Positions 45,441-55,218 of a stretch of DNA of 64,000 nucleotides are shown piece after piece. Position numbers and translations under genes: made by a program. The DNA comes from Rhizobium leguminosarum bv. trifolii WSM1325. Lineage in GTDB: Bacteria; Pseudomonadota; Alphaproteobacteria; Rhizobiales; Rhizobiaceae. The notes beneath the pieces are model-generated. The model made no database searches and was not told the DNA's origin. It saw only the letters and a program-made list of their open reading frames with translations. Every line of letters begins with the position of its first letter. Positions within the stretch are counted from its first letter, which is position 1. The DNA lies in the NCBI GenBank assembly GCA_000023185.1, contig CP001622.1:3467501-3531500 (forward strand), given 5' to 3'.

Positions 45441-46137
45441 GGTCGAGAATCTGTCGGCCGGATATGGGCCGACGAGAGTGCTCGAAGGCATTTCCTTCTC
45501 CGTGCCGGCAGGCGCCCGGCTTGCCGTGCTCGGCCGCAATGGCATGGGCAAGACCACGCTGCTCGCGACGCTTGCCGGGCAGACCAGGCGATACGAGGGC
45601 AGCATCCGCCTCGGCGATTCGGATGTCACGACGGCACCGAGCGCTGCACGCGCGCATAAAGGCCTCGGATATGTGCCGCAGGCACGCTGCGTCTTCCCGA
45701 CGCTGACGGTCGAAGAAAATCTCTTCGTCGGCTTGAAGGCGCGACCGAAGACGGCGCTGGAGGAAGCCTATTCGATGTTCCCGCGCCTGAAGGAGCGCCG
45801 CCGCAACCTCAGCAGCCAGCTTTCCGGCGGCGAGCAGCAGATGCTCTCCACGGCTCGCACCATTCTCGGTCGCCCCTCCGTCCTGCTGCTCGACGAACCG
45901 CTGGAGGGCCTGGCACCCGTTATCTGCGAGGAACTGATGGCGGCCTTCACCGACCTCGCCAAGACGGGAGACATGACCATCCTGCTGGTCGAGCAGCGCA
46001 TCCAGAGCGCGCTCGATTTCGCCGATCAAGTCGTCATTCTCGAACGCGGCAGACTGGCCTGGACCGGAACGCCGGAAAATCTCACCAGGGATCACGAGGC
46101 TGTCGAAAGCCTGCTCGGGGTCGGCGGCCTGCATTGA
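45421..46137 (+). CDS. branched-chain-type ABC ATPase, LivF-like, 238 aa
   Basis: Walker A GRNGMGKTT, full ABC signature LSGGEQQ and Walker B VLLLDEPLEG, with a short LivF-type C-terminus. ATG at 45421 or at 45415 (two codons earlier); the sequence does not decide. Last gene of the importer. The receptor, two permeases and two ATPases make a complete set. Confidence 0.9.
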   Translation: MPALSLEVENLSAGYGPTRVLEGISFSVPAGARLAVLGRNGMGKTTLLATLAGQTRRYEGSIRLGDSDVTTAPSAARAHKGLGYVPQARCVFPTLTVEENLFVGLKARPKTALEEAYSMFPRLKERRRNLSSQLSGGEQQMLSTARTILGRPSVLLLDEPLEGLAPVICEELMAAFTDLAKTGDMTILLVEQRIQSALDFADQVVILERGRLAWTGTPENLTRDHEAVESLLGVGGLH

Positions 46138-46544
46138 TGGGATGGTCGGCAGAAGCTCAGGCTCTGCTGATCGGTCCCATTCCGTCTTCAAGGTTGCTCT
46201 TGGCGCGCCGAGCAATTCATGCAGTATATCGTCATGACGACGTCATGATTGAGCGGTCATTATTATCATGCCCGAAAGTTTTCCGCTGGCCGAATTGATG
46301 GATCGCCTGAAAAGGCGAGAAACACCATGATCGATGAAGCGGCAGCAACGTAAGACCAGACGCAAATCCTGGTTCATAAACAGGATCGACGTCCGAGCCG
46401 CTTTCTTTACTTGAATGCTTGAGGTGTACCCGATCGAAATCTGTTGGATTGACGGGCGGAATTGCTCTACCGCTGCATCAATTTCGGTTGCCAGATACCC
46501 GATAGGGTTGCATAGTCGAATTGAACATCACACGGGAGGTAGAA
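46138..46544. other. non-coding gap before the VCBS-like gene
   Basis: 407 bases with no convincing gene. It contains an inverted repeat TCATGAC-GAC-GTCATGA (46232-46248), which could be a regulator site. A short open frame of about 20 codons at 46268 has no support. The promoter of the downstream gene is expected near its end; GGGAGGT lies just before the ATG. Confidence 0.5.
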
Positions 46545-47375
46545 ATGGCAAACCACAAGCCGGTCGCAGGTGACGTATACTTGCCTGTTTTCGATATCAA
46601 CGACCCGATTAGCGGTGACATCCTCGAAAATACCAGTTCCACCGATATCGACGGAGATGCAGTACGCCTCAATTTCGTGAATGGACAGCGCATTCCGCAA
46701 CCGGCCAATGGATCCCCGGCCACAAGCACGACGATCGAAGGAGAGTATGGTACGCTCACCGTTTACTCCGACGGCAGCTACACCTACGCGCTCGATCACT
46801 CCAACCCGGTGGTCGCAGCGCTCGGACCGGGAGATGAGCTGGTCGAAAAATTCACCTTCAAGATATCAGACGGCAAAGGCGCCACCGACGTCGGCGCGTT
46901 CAGTATCGCAATAGATCTGCCGGAACGCGACGATGTGTTCGCCAACTTCGAGGATGTTGGCCAAAGTGACTTCCCAACTGGTTACAAAGGCTTCGATTGG
47001 GGCGCCTGGTACGATGGTGACGACGCTTCTGTGCGGGAGGAAGCGGATGGCAACCACTATCTGGGAGGAGGCGTGTTCTGGACACCCATCCAAGCCGCCG
47101 ATGGCGGCAACTTTCAGATCGAGCAATTCAGTGTCGCAAACGGCACATCGGACTATGACAACGTTCTGACGATCGAAGGTAAGCTGGACGGCGATACCGT
47201 ATTCTTGGTCACGGTCAACGTCACCGCCGACAGCATTCATGACCCGCAAGTGATCGATCTCAGCGCCTACGGCGAAATCGACTCTCTCGTGCTCGACACC
47301 GAACCCGTCATCAACGAAACGAGCGGCCCGGATTATTACGGCGCGCAATACGACAACTTTCATTTCATCGTTTGA
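46545..47375 (+). CDS. VCBS/cadherin-like repeat protein, probably secreted, 276 aa
   Basis: Acidic protein rich in Asp, Gly and Thr. The region 70-125 fits a VCBS-type repeat: EYGTLTVYSDGSYTYALDHS, a common bacterial adhesin unit. The second half (about 135-276) is a less recognisable all-beta, aspartate-rich domain. There is no signal peptide, so type I secretion or a non-classical route would be needed; no secretion genes are adjacent. GGGAGGT precedes the ATG. Rhizobial Rap-type adhesins have similar domains, but I cannot name this protein. Lower GC than neighbours suggests possible acquisition. Confidence 0.75.
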   Translation: MANHKPVAGDVYLPVFDINDPISGDILENTSSTDIDGDAVRLNFVNGQRIPQPANGSPATSTTIEGEYGTLTVYSDGSYTYALDHSNPVVAALGPGDELVEKFTFKISDGKGATDVGAFSIAIDLPERDDVFANFEDVGQSDFPTGYKGFDWGAWYDGDDASVREEADGNHYLGGGVFWTPIQAADGGNFQIEQFSVANGTSDYDNVLTIEGKLDGDTVFLVTVNVTADSIHDPQVIDLSAYGEIDSLVLDTEPVINETSGPDYYGAQYDNFHFIV

Positions 47376-47538
47376 TGGATGGGGAAAGGGCGCCGCATCA
47401 CCGAAATCTGTGCGCCTTCACCGACTGCGCTCTGCGGCGCCTATCTGGGTACCAATTTCTTGCGATAGCTGACGGGCCTGGATCTTGCTAGCATTGGATC
47501 GTGCGAGGAGGCACGGTTATGCTGGGATGGAGGAAATG

Positions 47539-47667
47539 ATGCAGCCAGTCGGGATGAGGTTAGCGGCGGTCATGTTCTCGCTCGCCGTATGGGCTATTAT
47601 TATCGCTGTCGCATCCCACCTTTGGGCGACGAAGATGCCTCTGTTGCTCCTGACGCTCTACAGATAG
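47539..47667 (+). CDS. possible small membrane protein, 42 aa
   Basis: ATG at 47539 follows GGAGG by five bases. The product has a hydrophobic helix (about 7-28) and a second Leu-rich patch at the end. Two earlier in-frame ATGs exist, at 47527 and 47536. The length, membrane segment and ribosome binding site are consistent with a real small protein, but there is no family evidence. Confidence 0.4.
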   Translation: MQPVGMRLAAVMFSLAVWAIIIAVASHLWATKMPLLLLTLYR

Positions 47668-47823
47668 GCCTGTCCTCGGCGTTGGCGGAAATGCCGCAGA
47701 TCAGGGACGAACTGGTTTTGTCCCCTCGCCGCGACGTTTGGCGCTGCCACCAATGTGCTATCACGGTCGTCGGGACCAGCTCAAAATCGAGCCGGAAAAA
47801 TCGCCAATTCTGCAATGAGAAGA

Positions 47824-47900
47824 TGGTAGCGGAGGAGGGATTTGAACCCCCGACACAAGGATTATGATTCCTCTGCTCTGACCTACTGAGCTACTCCGCC
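47824..47900 (-). tRNA. tRNA-Met (anticodon CAT)
   Basis: 77 bases including an encoded CCA. On the minus strand the acceptor stem starts GGCGGAG and the 3-prime side ends CTCCGCT-A-CCA (first pair G-T). The D arm is GCTC/GAGC, the anticodon arm GAGGA/TCCTT with loop ATCATAA reading CAT, and the T arm GGGGG-TTCAAAT-CCCTC. Elongator tRNA-Met is the likeliest identity; a lysidine-modified tRNA-Ile also has CAT, but the body resembles elongator tRNA-Met. Confidence 0.93.
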
Positions 47901-48036
47901 ACTGGTCAACGATACCCGCTCGCGAAGCGATGCCGGTTCGTGGGATGAGCGGCTTATAAGGTGCGCTTCGGCTTTGTGTCAAGCGCATGAATCGAGAAAA
48001 ACGGTGGGCTTTGCCGGCCGTCGTTACCTATGGGTT

Positions 48037-49236
48037 TCAGGCGGCGACGGGGCTGGCCAAAAGGGCCTTCAGGCAGGCTTCCGCCGAAGGTTCACGCTCG
48101 GAGCGTTCGATGAAACCGCCGCCGAAGACGCGGGCGTTGTCGCCGGGCGCCGAATAAAGCGCGCAGGCCTGGCCGGGCGCGATACCCGCCTCGCCGACCG
48201 TCAGGTCGACATAGGTGCCTATTGCATCAATATGCAGGACGGCGGGCGCCGGCGCCCGTGTCGAGCGGACCTTGGCGTAGCAGGCAAAGCCCTTGCCGGC
48301 GGCGGCTTCCGCAAGCGTCTCGTCGCCCAGCCAGTTGACATCACGCAGGTAGACGCGGTGCGTTTCCAGCGCCTCTTTCGGCCCGACGATGACGCGGCGC
48401 GAGCGGGCGTCGAGAAAGACGACGTAGAGCGGCTCGCCGGTGGCGATGCCGATGCCGCGACGCTGGCCAATCGTAAAGTGCAGGATGCCTTCATGGCTAC
48501 CGAGCACGCGGCCATCGAGATGGACGATCTCACCGGCAAGCGCCGCATTCGGCTTCAGCTTGGTGATGACGTCGGAATATTTGCCCTGCGGCACGAAGCA
48601 GATGTCCTGGCTGTCGGCCTTCTTGGCAACGACGAGGCCCATCTCTTCGGCGAGCCTGCGGGTCTCGGCCTTCGGCAGACCGCCCAGAGGAAAGCGGAGA
48701 TAATCGATCTGTTCCTGTGTCGTGGCAAAGAGGAAATAGCTCTGGTCGCGGTCGGCATCGGCCGGGCGAAAAAGCGCGCGGCGGCCGGGATTGTCCGGCG
48801 AAGGATTCCGTCCCGAGCGGATATAGTGGCCGGTCGCCAGCGCATCGGCGCCAAGCTCCTTGGCGGTCGCCAGAAGATCGGCGAATTTGACGGTCTGGTT
48901 GCAGGAAACGCAAGGGATCGGCGTTTCGCCCGCCACATAGCTTTCGGCGAAGGGGTTGATCACCGTCTCGCGGAAACGCTTTTCGTAATCGAGCACGTAA
49001 TGCGGGATGCCGAGCGTTTCACAGACGCGGCGCGCATCGTCGATATCCTGGCCGGCGCAGCAGGAGCCGGCACGGTGAACGGCGGCGCCATGATCGTAAA
49101 GCTGCAGCGTAATGCCGAGCACATCATAACCCTGCTGTTTGAGAAGGCCGGCGACGACGGATGAATCGACGCCGCCCGACATGGCGACGACGACGCGGGT
49201 CTCTTCCGGCTTCTTGTCAAAATCCAGTGTGTTCAA
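48037..49236 (-). CDS. mnmA: tRNA-specific 2-thiouridylase MnmA, 399 aa
   Basis: Adds sulfur to U34 of tRNAs for Glu, Gln and Lys. PP-loop motif [18 protein letters not shown] near residue 16-34, the [16 protein letters not shown] block, the catalytic-Cys region [11 protein letters not shown], and [16 protein letters not shown] with the second active-site Cys. The C-terminal beta-barrel is complete. TTG at 49236 gives the canonical start [10 protein letters not shown], as in rhizobial homologues; upstream in-frame sequence is not conserved-like. Its 3-prime end is close to the tRNA-Met gene. Confidence 0.94.
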   Translation of the reverse strand: MNTLDFDKKPEETRVVVAMSGGVDSSVVAGLLKQQGYDVLGITLQLYDHGAAVHRAGSCCAGQDIDDARRVCETLGIPHYVLDYEKRFRETVINPFAESYVAGETPIPCVSCNQTVKFADLLATAKELGADALATGHYIRSGRNPSPDNPGRRALFRPADADRDQSYFLFATTQEQIDYLRFPLGGLPKAETRRLAEEMGLVVAKKADSQDICFVPQGKYSDVITKLKPNAALAGEIVHLDGRVLGSHEGILHFTIGQRRGIGIATGEPLYVVFLDARSRRVIVGPKEALETHRVYLRDVNWLGDETLAEAAAGKGFACYAKVRSTRAPAPAVLHIDAIGTYVDLTVGEAGIAPGQACALYSAPGDNARVFGGGFIERSEREPSAEACLKALLASPVAA

Positions 49237-49452
49237 CGATGGTGCCAATTCTGCGCGGTCACGATCCGCCCTTGCGCTGCAATTGCGGCGGATTGCTGAT
49301 CTCCGGCGGGATCGGCCGCCGTCTCTCGATGAGGCACCGATATAGAAAGGATTGCCCTTGGGCGCAAGGGGCAGCATTCAGGCAGCAATATTTCGCATTC
49401 CCGCGTGAAGAGAAGGCGCAGCCGAGGCCGCGCCCTCGAGCGGGGGTGCGGC

Positions 49453-49554
49453 TCAGGTGCCGATCAGCTTGTTGCAGGCGAATGCAATGCCCGGATTGGC
49501 GATGATGGCGGTTACGAGCGCCAGTCCGATCATCGAGAATGAAAAGCGTTTCAT
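49453..49554 (-). CDS. small exported peptide, 33 aa
   Basis: ATG at 49554 preceded by AAAGGAGGATGTTTT, a very strong ribosome binding site. The product is almost entirely a signal-peptide-like sequence (MKRFSFSMIGLALVTAII...GIAFA) with a terminal CNKLIGT. Cleavage after AFA would leave a heptapeptide beginning with Cys. Too short for most annotation pipelines. The function is unknown; it could be a lipopeptide, a signal or a membrane microprotein. Confidence 0.6.
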   Translation of the reverse strand: MKRFSFSMIGLALVTAIIANPGIAFACNKLIGT

Positions 49555-49684
49555 AAAACATCCTCCTTTCCAGCCCACGACAATTATGCGGCTTCGCCCG
49601 CCTTTCTCAAAATGACGAATGCTTGATGGCATCCGGCGGCATGCCTTTCCTCGGACGCCACTCCCAGCTGTCGCTTAAGCGCTT

Positions 49685-51769
49685 CTATCTGCGAGACGAA
49701 GCGGCCTTCAGCGCACGGCCGTCGATCAGCGCCTCCGCCTCGTGCTGCGGCATCGGCCGGCCGAGCAGATAACCCTGCACCTCACTGAAGCCCTCCGCGC
49801 GCAGCTTCTGCAACTGCTCTTCCGTCTCGATCCCTTCGGCCAGCGTCGTCGCGTTAAAGCCGGAGCCGATGCCGACGACGGCGCGCACGATGGCGAGATT
49901 GCCGGCATCAGTCTCGATGCCCGAAACGAAACTGCGGTCGAGCTTGATCTTGTCGAAGGGGAAGGACCTGAGATAACTCAGCGACGAATAACCGGTGCCG
50001 AAATCATCGATGGCGATGCGGACGCCGAGCGCCTTCAATGCGCGGAGCCGCGGCAAGCTTTGGTCGGCATCAGTCAAGAATACGGACTCGGTGATTTCGA
50101 TTTCAAGGCGGTCGGCAGTGAGACCCGTCTCGTCGAGCGCCGCGACCACTGTCGAAAGCAGGCTCGCATGCCGAAACTGGCTGACGGAGAGATTGACGGC
50201 GATCCTCAGATGCACGGGCCAGCCGCCCGCCGCGCGGCAGGCTTCCCGGATCACCCAGTCGCCGATCGGCACGATAAGGCCGGTTTCCTCGGCGAGCGGA
50301 ATGAATTCCATCGGCGCCACCAGCCCGCGCTCGGGATGGCGCCAGCGGATCAACGCTTCGAAGCCGCCGATGCCGTCATTGTCGAGCTGCACGATCGGCT
50401 GATAGTGCAGCTCGAACTGGCGCTTCTCCAGCGCTTCCCACAGCTCGGCGGTCATGACGTGCCGGCGTTGGGCGGCAAGCCGCATCTCCGTCTCGTAGAA
50501 ACGGTAAATCGAGCGTCCGCTCTCCTTGGCGGCATAGAGCGCCAGATCCGCATGCCGCATCAGCACATCCGCGTCGCCGGCATGGTCGGGCGCCAAGGCA
50601 ATGCCGACGCTACAGGTGACATGCTCCCGGGCACCGTCGAGATCGAAGGCATGGCTAAGAGTTTGCAGCAGCCGCTGCGCAAAACGCCCTGCCCGCTCCG
50701 GTTCGTCGAGCTCCAGTACGACGGCGAATTCGTCGCCGCCGAGGCGGGCGACGAGATCACCCTCCCCCGCCAGCTGAAGCAGCCGCTCCGACACCTGACA
50801 AAGCAGCGCGTCGCCGGCGGCATGTCCCTTGCTGTCGTTGATATGCTTGAAGTGATCGACGTCGATATAGAGCAGCGCGATCGCGCTGTCGGCGGTCGCT
50901 TCGACCGCCCGCTGGTTGATATGTTCGGAAAATGCCGCCCGGTTCGGCAGGCCGGTGAGCGGATCACGCGTGGCGAGATGGGCAAGCTTTGCCTCGACGG
51001 CGCGCTCCTCCGTCACGTCCTGCGAGATGCCGAGCAGATAACGCGGCGCATGGCCCTCCGGCGTCGGCAGGGCGCGTTTGACGGTGCGCAGGATGCGCGG
51101 CACGCCATCGGCGCGCTGCATCGTCTCCTCGAAGCTGATCGCCGCATTGGCTTCGAAGGCCCGGCGGTCCTGCTCGCGAAAGGCGTCTGTCTGACTGGGG
51201 GGAAACAGCGACCGATCGGTTCGGCCGACCACGTGTTCCGCCCTCATGCCGACGATGTCGCCGCAGGCCTCGTTGAAGAGAACGTAAAGCCCGTCCGCTT
51301 CCATGTCCTTGACGAAGACGCCGACCGGCAGGTTGTCGACGATGCTGTCGAGAAGCGAGCGCGTATCGCTCATCTGGCGTCTGGCGGCGTTGACCTCGCT
51401 GCGATCCTGCACGATCGCCAGGATTGCGGCCCGGCCCTCGAAACGCACTTCTCGGCCATAGGTCAGCACTTCGAAGGTCTCGCCGCTTGCCTTGAGGTGA
51501 ACCCAGCGTTCCGCCTTTTCCATGTCGGTACGGCCGCTGACGGCGTCACTCATCCGTTCCCGCTCATGCTCAGGGCGGATATCCAGAACCGTCATGCGCC
51601 GGTACTCGTCCGCGCCATAGCCGTAAAGTGCTGCCGCCGCTTCGTTGACGATGAGAAAGCGCAGCGATACCGGATCATAGACCCACATCGGCGACGGATG
51701 CGTTGCAAACAATGACCGGAAGTCGTCATTCGGTGCTTCGGTCTGCTCGGTCTTCTGCAAGGGGGCCAT
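49685..51769 (-). CDS. PAS-PAS-GGDEF-EAL protein, 694 aa
   Basis: No membrane helices, so probably cytoplasmic. Two PAS domains come first (about 15-130: FATHPSPMWVYDPVSLRF; about 140-255: VDNLPVGVFVKDME), the first with a MDR/PAC-type region. Then GGDEF with RLGGDEFAVV intact, and EAL with GFEALIRW, NLSVSQF, DDFGTGYSSL and TLAEGIETEEQ intact. Both cyclic-di-GMP synthesis and breakdown residues are present. Start: ATG at 51769 (MAPLQKTEQ); an upstream in-frame ATG at 51838 would add 23 residues, and neither has a strong Shine-Dalgarno. Confidence 0.9.
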   Translation of the reverse strand: MAPLQKTEQTEAPNDDFRSLFATHPSPMWVYDPVSLRFLIVNEAAAALYGYGADEYRRMTVLDIRPEHERERMSDAVSGRTDMEKAERWVHLKASGETFEVLTYGREVRFEGRAAILAIVQDRSEVNAARRQMSDTRSLLDSIVDNLPVGVFVKDMEADGLYVLFNEACGDIVGMRAEHVVGRTDRSLFPPSQTDAFREQDRRAFEANAAISFEETMQRADGVPRILRTVKRALPTPEGHAPRYLLGISQDVTEERAVEAKLAHLATRDPLTGLPNRAAFSEHINQRAVEATADSAIALLYIDVDHFKHINDSKGHAAGDALLCQVSERLLQLAGEGDLVARLGGDEFAVVLELDEPERAGRFAQRLLQTLSHAFDLDGAREHVTCSVGIALAPDHAGDADVLMRHADLALYAAKESGRSIYRFYETEMRLAAQRRHVMTAELWEALEKRQFELHYQPIVQLDNDGIGGFEALIRWRHPERGLVAPMEFIPLAEETGLIVPIGDWVIREACRAAGGWPVHLRIAVNLSVSQFRHASLLSTVVAALDETGLTADRLEIEITESVFLTDADQSLPRLRALKALGVRIAIDDFGTGYSSLSYLRSFPFDKIKLDRSFVSGIETDAGNLAIVRAVVGIGSGFNATTLAEGIETEEQLQKLRAEGFSEVQGYLLGRPMPQHEAEALIDGRALKAASSRR

Positions 51770-52002
51770 GGAAATTCGCGTGCGGTTGATGCCGATGACA
51801 GGGATATACTGGGAAAAGTTGAATAAAATCAGAATCATACTCAGGGTTAAACTTTAGGCTTTCGCCTTCAGAATGTGCAAAAGCGGCGGTTTGCCATCGC
51901 GATCTCGGTCCTCGATAAAATATTTGAGGCACCATGGAACAATTCGCTCGATCGTACGTTCTTGGGCATCGAAGTCGCAATCGAATTGCTGAGGAGGGTT
52001 TC

Positions 52003-52269
52003 ATGGGCAGGTTCGGCACGACGACGGATTACAGCAGGATCAGACACTGGATCGAGGAGCGCGGCGGCCATCCCGCCCGGATCAAGAACGCACCGGACAG
52101 CGAAACCGTCCGCGTCGATTTTTCCTCTGAAACGCAGGAAGAGATTTCCTGGGACGAATTCTTCCAGGGGCTCGACGGCAGCAGGCTCGCCTTCCTTCAC
52201 CGCACGAAGGCTGAAGACGATGTCGCCCGTTTCGGCAAAATCCTCCGCCGGAAACGACGGCACCATTAA
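52003..52269 (+). CDS. conserved hypothetical protein, 88 aa
   Basis: GAGGAGGG five bases before ATG. The sequence (TDYSRIRHWIEERGGHPARI; FSSETQEEISWDEFFQGLD) resembles small proteins sometimes mislabelled as glycogen-branching-related. It is soluble and charged with a Lys/Arg/His-rich end. It converges on serA across a strong terminator. No function can be given. Confidence 0.7.
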   Translation: MGRFGTTTDYSRIRHWIEERGGHPARIKNAPDSETVRVDFSSETQEEISWDEFFQGLDGSRLAFLHRTKAEDDVARFGKILRRKRRHH

Positions 52270-52291
52270 ATTCATTGGTTCCTGACACGGA

Positions 52292-52325
52292 AAAAACCCG
52301 GCGCCGTTTCCCGCGCCGGGTTTTT
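52292..52325. terminator. bidirectional terminator between the 88-aa gene and serA
   Basis: Perfect 13-base-pair stem AAAAACCCGGCGC (52292-52304) with GCGCCGGGTTTTT (52313-52325), loop of 8. The A/T runs give a T-tract in both directions, serving the converging genes. Confidence 0.92.
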
Positions 52326-52359
52326 CGTTCTTCCTTGATCGAGATCCAGAGAAGGAAAC

Positions 52360-53955
52360 TCAGTCGATATTGAAGGTCAGCGGCTTTGCCTGGCGAACCG
52401 CCTGGTGGGCGGTCAACTCAGCAAGCACGGCGTCATCAACCTTACCATCGACATAGAGCAGCGCGATGGCGTCGCCGCCCTGCTTGTCACGGCCGAGCTG
52501 GAAGTTGGCGATGTTGACGCCGGCAGCACCAAGCGTCGTGCCGATGAAGCCGATCATGCCGGGAACATCGGTATTGGTGATGTAGATCATGTGCGAGCCG
52601 ACATCGGCATCAAGGTTGATACCCTTGATCTGGATGAAGCGCGGCTTGCCGTCCGAAAACACCGTGCCGGCGACCGAGCGTGTCATGCTTTCGGTGGTCA
52701 CCGTCAGCTTGATATAGCCGTCGAAGACGCCTGTCTTGTCGCGCTTGACCTCGGAAAGCACGATGCCCTTTTCCTTGATCATGATCGGCGCCGAAACCAT
52801 GTTGACGTCGGCGACCTGCGGGCGGATGAGGCCGGCGAGCGCGGCGCTCGTCAGCGCCCGGGTGTTCATGTTGGCGGTGATGCCGTCATAGAGGATTTCG
52901 ATTTCCTTGATCGGCTCTTCGGTGACTTGGCCGACGAAGGCGCCGAGAACGTCGGCAAGACGGATGAAGGGCTTCAGGATCGGCGCTTCCTCAGCCGTGA
53001 TCGACGGCATGTTGATGGCGTTGGAAACCGCACCATTGACGAGGTAATCCGCCATCTGTTCGGCCACCTGCAAAGCGACGTTCTCCTGCGCCTCGGTCGT
53101 CGAGGCGCCGAGATGCGGCGTGCAGACGACGTTCGGCAGGCCGAAGAGCGGGCTTTCCTTGGCGGGCTCGACCTCGAACACGTCGAAGGCGGCACCCGCG
53201 ACATGGCCGGACTTGATCGCTTCGGCAAGCGCTGCCTCATCGACCAGGCCGCCGCGGGCGCAGTTGATGATGCGCACGCCGGGCTTGGTCTTTGCCAGCG
53301 CTTCCTTGTTGAGGATGCCCCGCGTCTTGTCGGTCATCGGCACATGCAGCGTGATGAAGTCGGCGCGGGCGAAAAGCTCTTCCAGCTCGACCTTGGTGAC
53401 GCCCATCTCCTCGGCGCGCTCCTTGGAGAGGAACGGATCGTAGGCGACGACGTGCATCTTCAGGCCGATGGCGCGGGCGCAGACGATCGAGCCGATATTG
53501 CCGGCGCCGATGACGCCGAGCGTCTTGCCCGTGATCTCGACACCCATGAACTTCGACTTCTCCCACTTGCCGGCCTGCGTCGAGGTATCGGCTGCCGGTA
53601 GCTGGCGGGCGACGGCGAACATCAGCGCGATCGCGTGTTCGGCCGTAGTGATCGAGTTGCCGAAGGGCGTGTTCATGACGATGATGCCGCGGCGCGAGGC
53701 GGCCGGGATATCGACATTGTCGACGCCTATGCCGGCACGGCCGACGACCTTGAGGTTCGTCGCCCCCTCGATGATCTTTTCCGTCACCTTGGTGGCGGAG
53801 CGGATGGCCAGGCCATCATACTTGCCGATGACTTCGAGCAGACGGTCTTTGTCCTTGCCGAGCTGCGGTTCGAAATCGACTTCGACGCCGCGGTCGCGAA
53901 AAATCTGGACGGCGGTTTCCGACAATTCGTCGGATACGAGAACGCGAGGTGCCAT
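52360..53955 (-). CDS. serA: D-3-phosphoglycerate dehydrogenase, 531 aa
   Basis: First step of serine synthesis. The long form: NAD-binding GAGNIGS (150-156), catalytic Arg234 (NCARGGLVDE), Glu263 and His281 (TPHLGAST), then an intervening domain (about 320-450) and a C-terminal ACT domain (about 455-531: HMIYITNTDVPGMIGFIG) that usually binds serine for feedback control. GGAGG precedes ATG at 53955. It lies after serC on the same strand, with an 84-base gap. Confidence 0.95.
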   Translation of the reverse strand: MAPRVLVSDELSETAVQIFRDRGVEVDFEPQLGKDKDRLLEVIGKYDGLAIRSATKVTEKIIEGATNLKVVGRAGIGVDNVDIPAASRRGIIVMNTPFGNSITTAEHAIALMFAVARQLPAADTSTQAGKWEKSKFMGVEITGKTLGVIGAGNIGSIVCARAIGLKMHVVAYDPFLSKERAEEMGVTKVELEELFARADFITLHVPMTDKTRGILNKEALAKTKPGVRIINCARGGLVDEAALAEAIKSGHVAGAAFDVFEVEPAKESPLFGLPNVVCTPHLGASTTEAQENVALQVAEQMADYLVNGAVSNAINMPSITAEEAPILKPFIRLADVLGAFVGQVTEEPIKEIEILYDGITANMNTRALTSAALAGLIRPQVADVNMVSAPIMIKEKGIVLSEVKRDKTGVFDGYIKLTVTTESMTRSVAGTVFSDGKPRFIQIKGINLDADVGSHMIYITNTDVPGMIGFIGTTLGAAGVNIANFQLGRDKQGGDAIALLYVDGKVDDAVLAELTAHQAVRQAKPLTFNID

Positions 53956-54039
53956 GAGGGCCTCCTTCAAAAGTGTTCAGCGATGAATAAAATCGGGAAT
54001 GCTGGGCTCCGCCCTGTGGCGGAGCCGGATGCGATCGCC

Positions 54040-55218
54040 TCAGGCAGCAGCCTGGGTCAACTGCGCCTTCTGCGTTTCGAAGGCCCAGGAAAGCCAGGGC
54101 ATCAGCTTCTGCATGTCGGATGCCTCGATCGTGGCGCCGGCCCAGATGCGCAGGCCGGATGGCGCGTCGCGGTAATGGCCGACGTCATAGGCGACACCTT
54201 CCTTTTCCAGCAGGCCGACCAGACCCTTGGCGAAATTCGCCTGGCCGTCGTCGTCAAGCGCTGCGATGTCCTTGTCGACGATCTTCAGGCAGACGGAGGT
54301 GTTGGAGGCCGTCTCCGCCTTGACGGCGAGATTGGCGATCCAGTCGTTTGCCGCAACGAAATCGTGGATGACCTTGGCATTGGCATCGGCACGCGCGATC
54401 AGCCCCTTGAGGCCGCCGAGTTGCTTGGCCCAGACAAGCGCATCGATATAGTCTTCGACGCAGAGCATCGACGGCGTGTTGATCGTCTCGCCCTGGAAGA
54501 TGCCTTCCGTCAGCTTGCCGCCCGAGGTCATGCGGAAGATCTTCGGCAGCGGCCAGGCCGGGGTGTAGGTGACCAGACGCTCGACGGCGCGCGGCGAAAG
54601 AATGATGACACCGTGGGCACCCTCGCCGCCCAGAACCTTCTGCCAGGAGAAGGTGACGACGTCGAGCTTGGCGAAATCGAGTTCCTGTGCGAAAGCGGCC
54701 GAGGTGGCGTCGCAGATCGTCAGGCCCTTGCGGTTATCAGGGATGAAATCGGCGTTCGGCACGCGCACGCCCGAGGTGGTGCCGTTCCAGGTGAAGACGA
54801 CATCACGGTCGAAATCGACGGCGGAGAGATCGGGAAGCTCGCCGTAACCGGCTTCGAGCTTGCGCACATCCTTGAGCTTCAGCTGCTTGACGACATCGGT
54901 GACCCAGCCGGCGCCGAAGCTTTCCCAGGCGAGCATATCGACGCCGCGTTCGCCGAGCAGCGACCAGAGCGCCATTTCGACGGCGCCGGTGTCGGATGCC
55001 GGAACGATGCCGATTCGGTAATCCGCCGGCACTTCGAGAATTTCACGGGTAAGGTCGATGGCCTGCTTGAGCTTGGCCTTGCCGACCTTCGCGCGGTGCG
55101 AACGGCCAAGGGCCGCGTCGGAAAGGGCTTCGAGCGACCAACCGGGGCGCTTCGAGCAGGGGCCAGAAGAAAAATGGGTATTGTGCGGACGGATGTCCGG
55201 CTTTGCGGTCTTCGCCAT
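54040..55218 (-). CDS. serC: phosphoserine aminotransferase, 392 aa
   Basis: Class V PLP enzyme converting 3-phosphohydroxypyruvate to phosphoserine. The N-terminus [14 protein letters not shown] is the typical phosphate-binding opening. The PLP Lys lies in [26 protein letters not shown], and CDATSAAF is the other conserved block. It is of the alphaproteobacterial long type (around 390). First gene of serC-serA, controlled by a leader RNA directly upstream. Confidence 0.93.
   Translation of the reverse strand: MAKTAKPDIRPHNTHFSSGPCSKRPGWSLEALSDAALGRSHRAKVGKAKLKQAIDLTREILEVPADYRIGIVPASDTGAVEMALWSLLGERGVDMLAWESFGAGWVTDVVKQLKLKDVRKLEAGYGELPDLSAVDFDRDVVFTWNGTTSGVRVPNADFIPDNRKGLTICDATSAAFAQELDFAKLDVVTFSWQKVLGGEGAHGVIILSPRAVERLVTYTPAWPLPKIFRMTSGGKLTEGIFQGETINTPSMLCVEDYIDALVWAKQLGGLKGLIARADANAKVIHDFVAANDWIANLAVKAETASNTSVCLKIVDKDIAALDDDGQANFAKGLVGLLEKEGVAYDVGHYRDAPSGLRIWAGATIEASDMQKLMPWLSWAFETQKAQLTQAAA

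Noticed and set aside
46268..46330. A 20-codon frame in the gap after livF
   Set aside because: It has no ribosome binding site, is very short and has no similarity to anything recognised.
47589..47867. A 92-codon plus-strand frame ending in EEGFEPPTQGL
   Set aside because: This ending is the well-known artefact of translating the antisense of a tRNA gene; the tRNA-Met gene at 47824-47900 explains it.
49742..51715. A 657-codon frame antisense to the PAS-GGDEF-EAL gene
   Set aside because: It is a codon-bias shadow of a well-supported gene and has no motifs or ribosome binding site.
52405..53601. A 398-codon frame antisense to serA
   Set aside because: serA on the other strand is a full-length protein with all catalytic residues; the antisense frame has high-GC shadow composition, rich in Asp, Arg, Ala and Gly with no recognisable domain.
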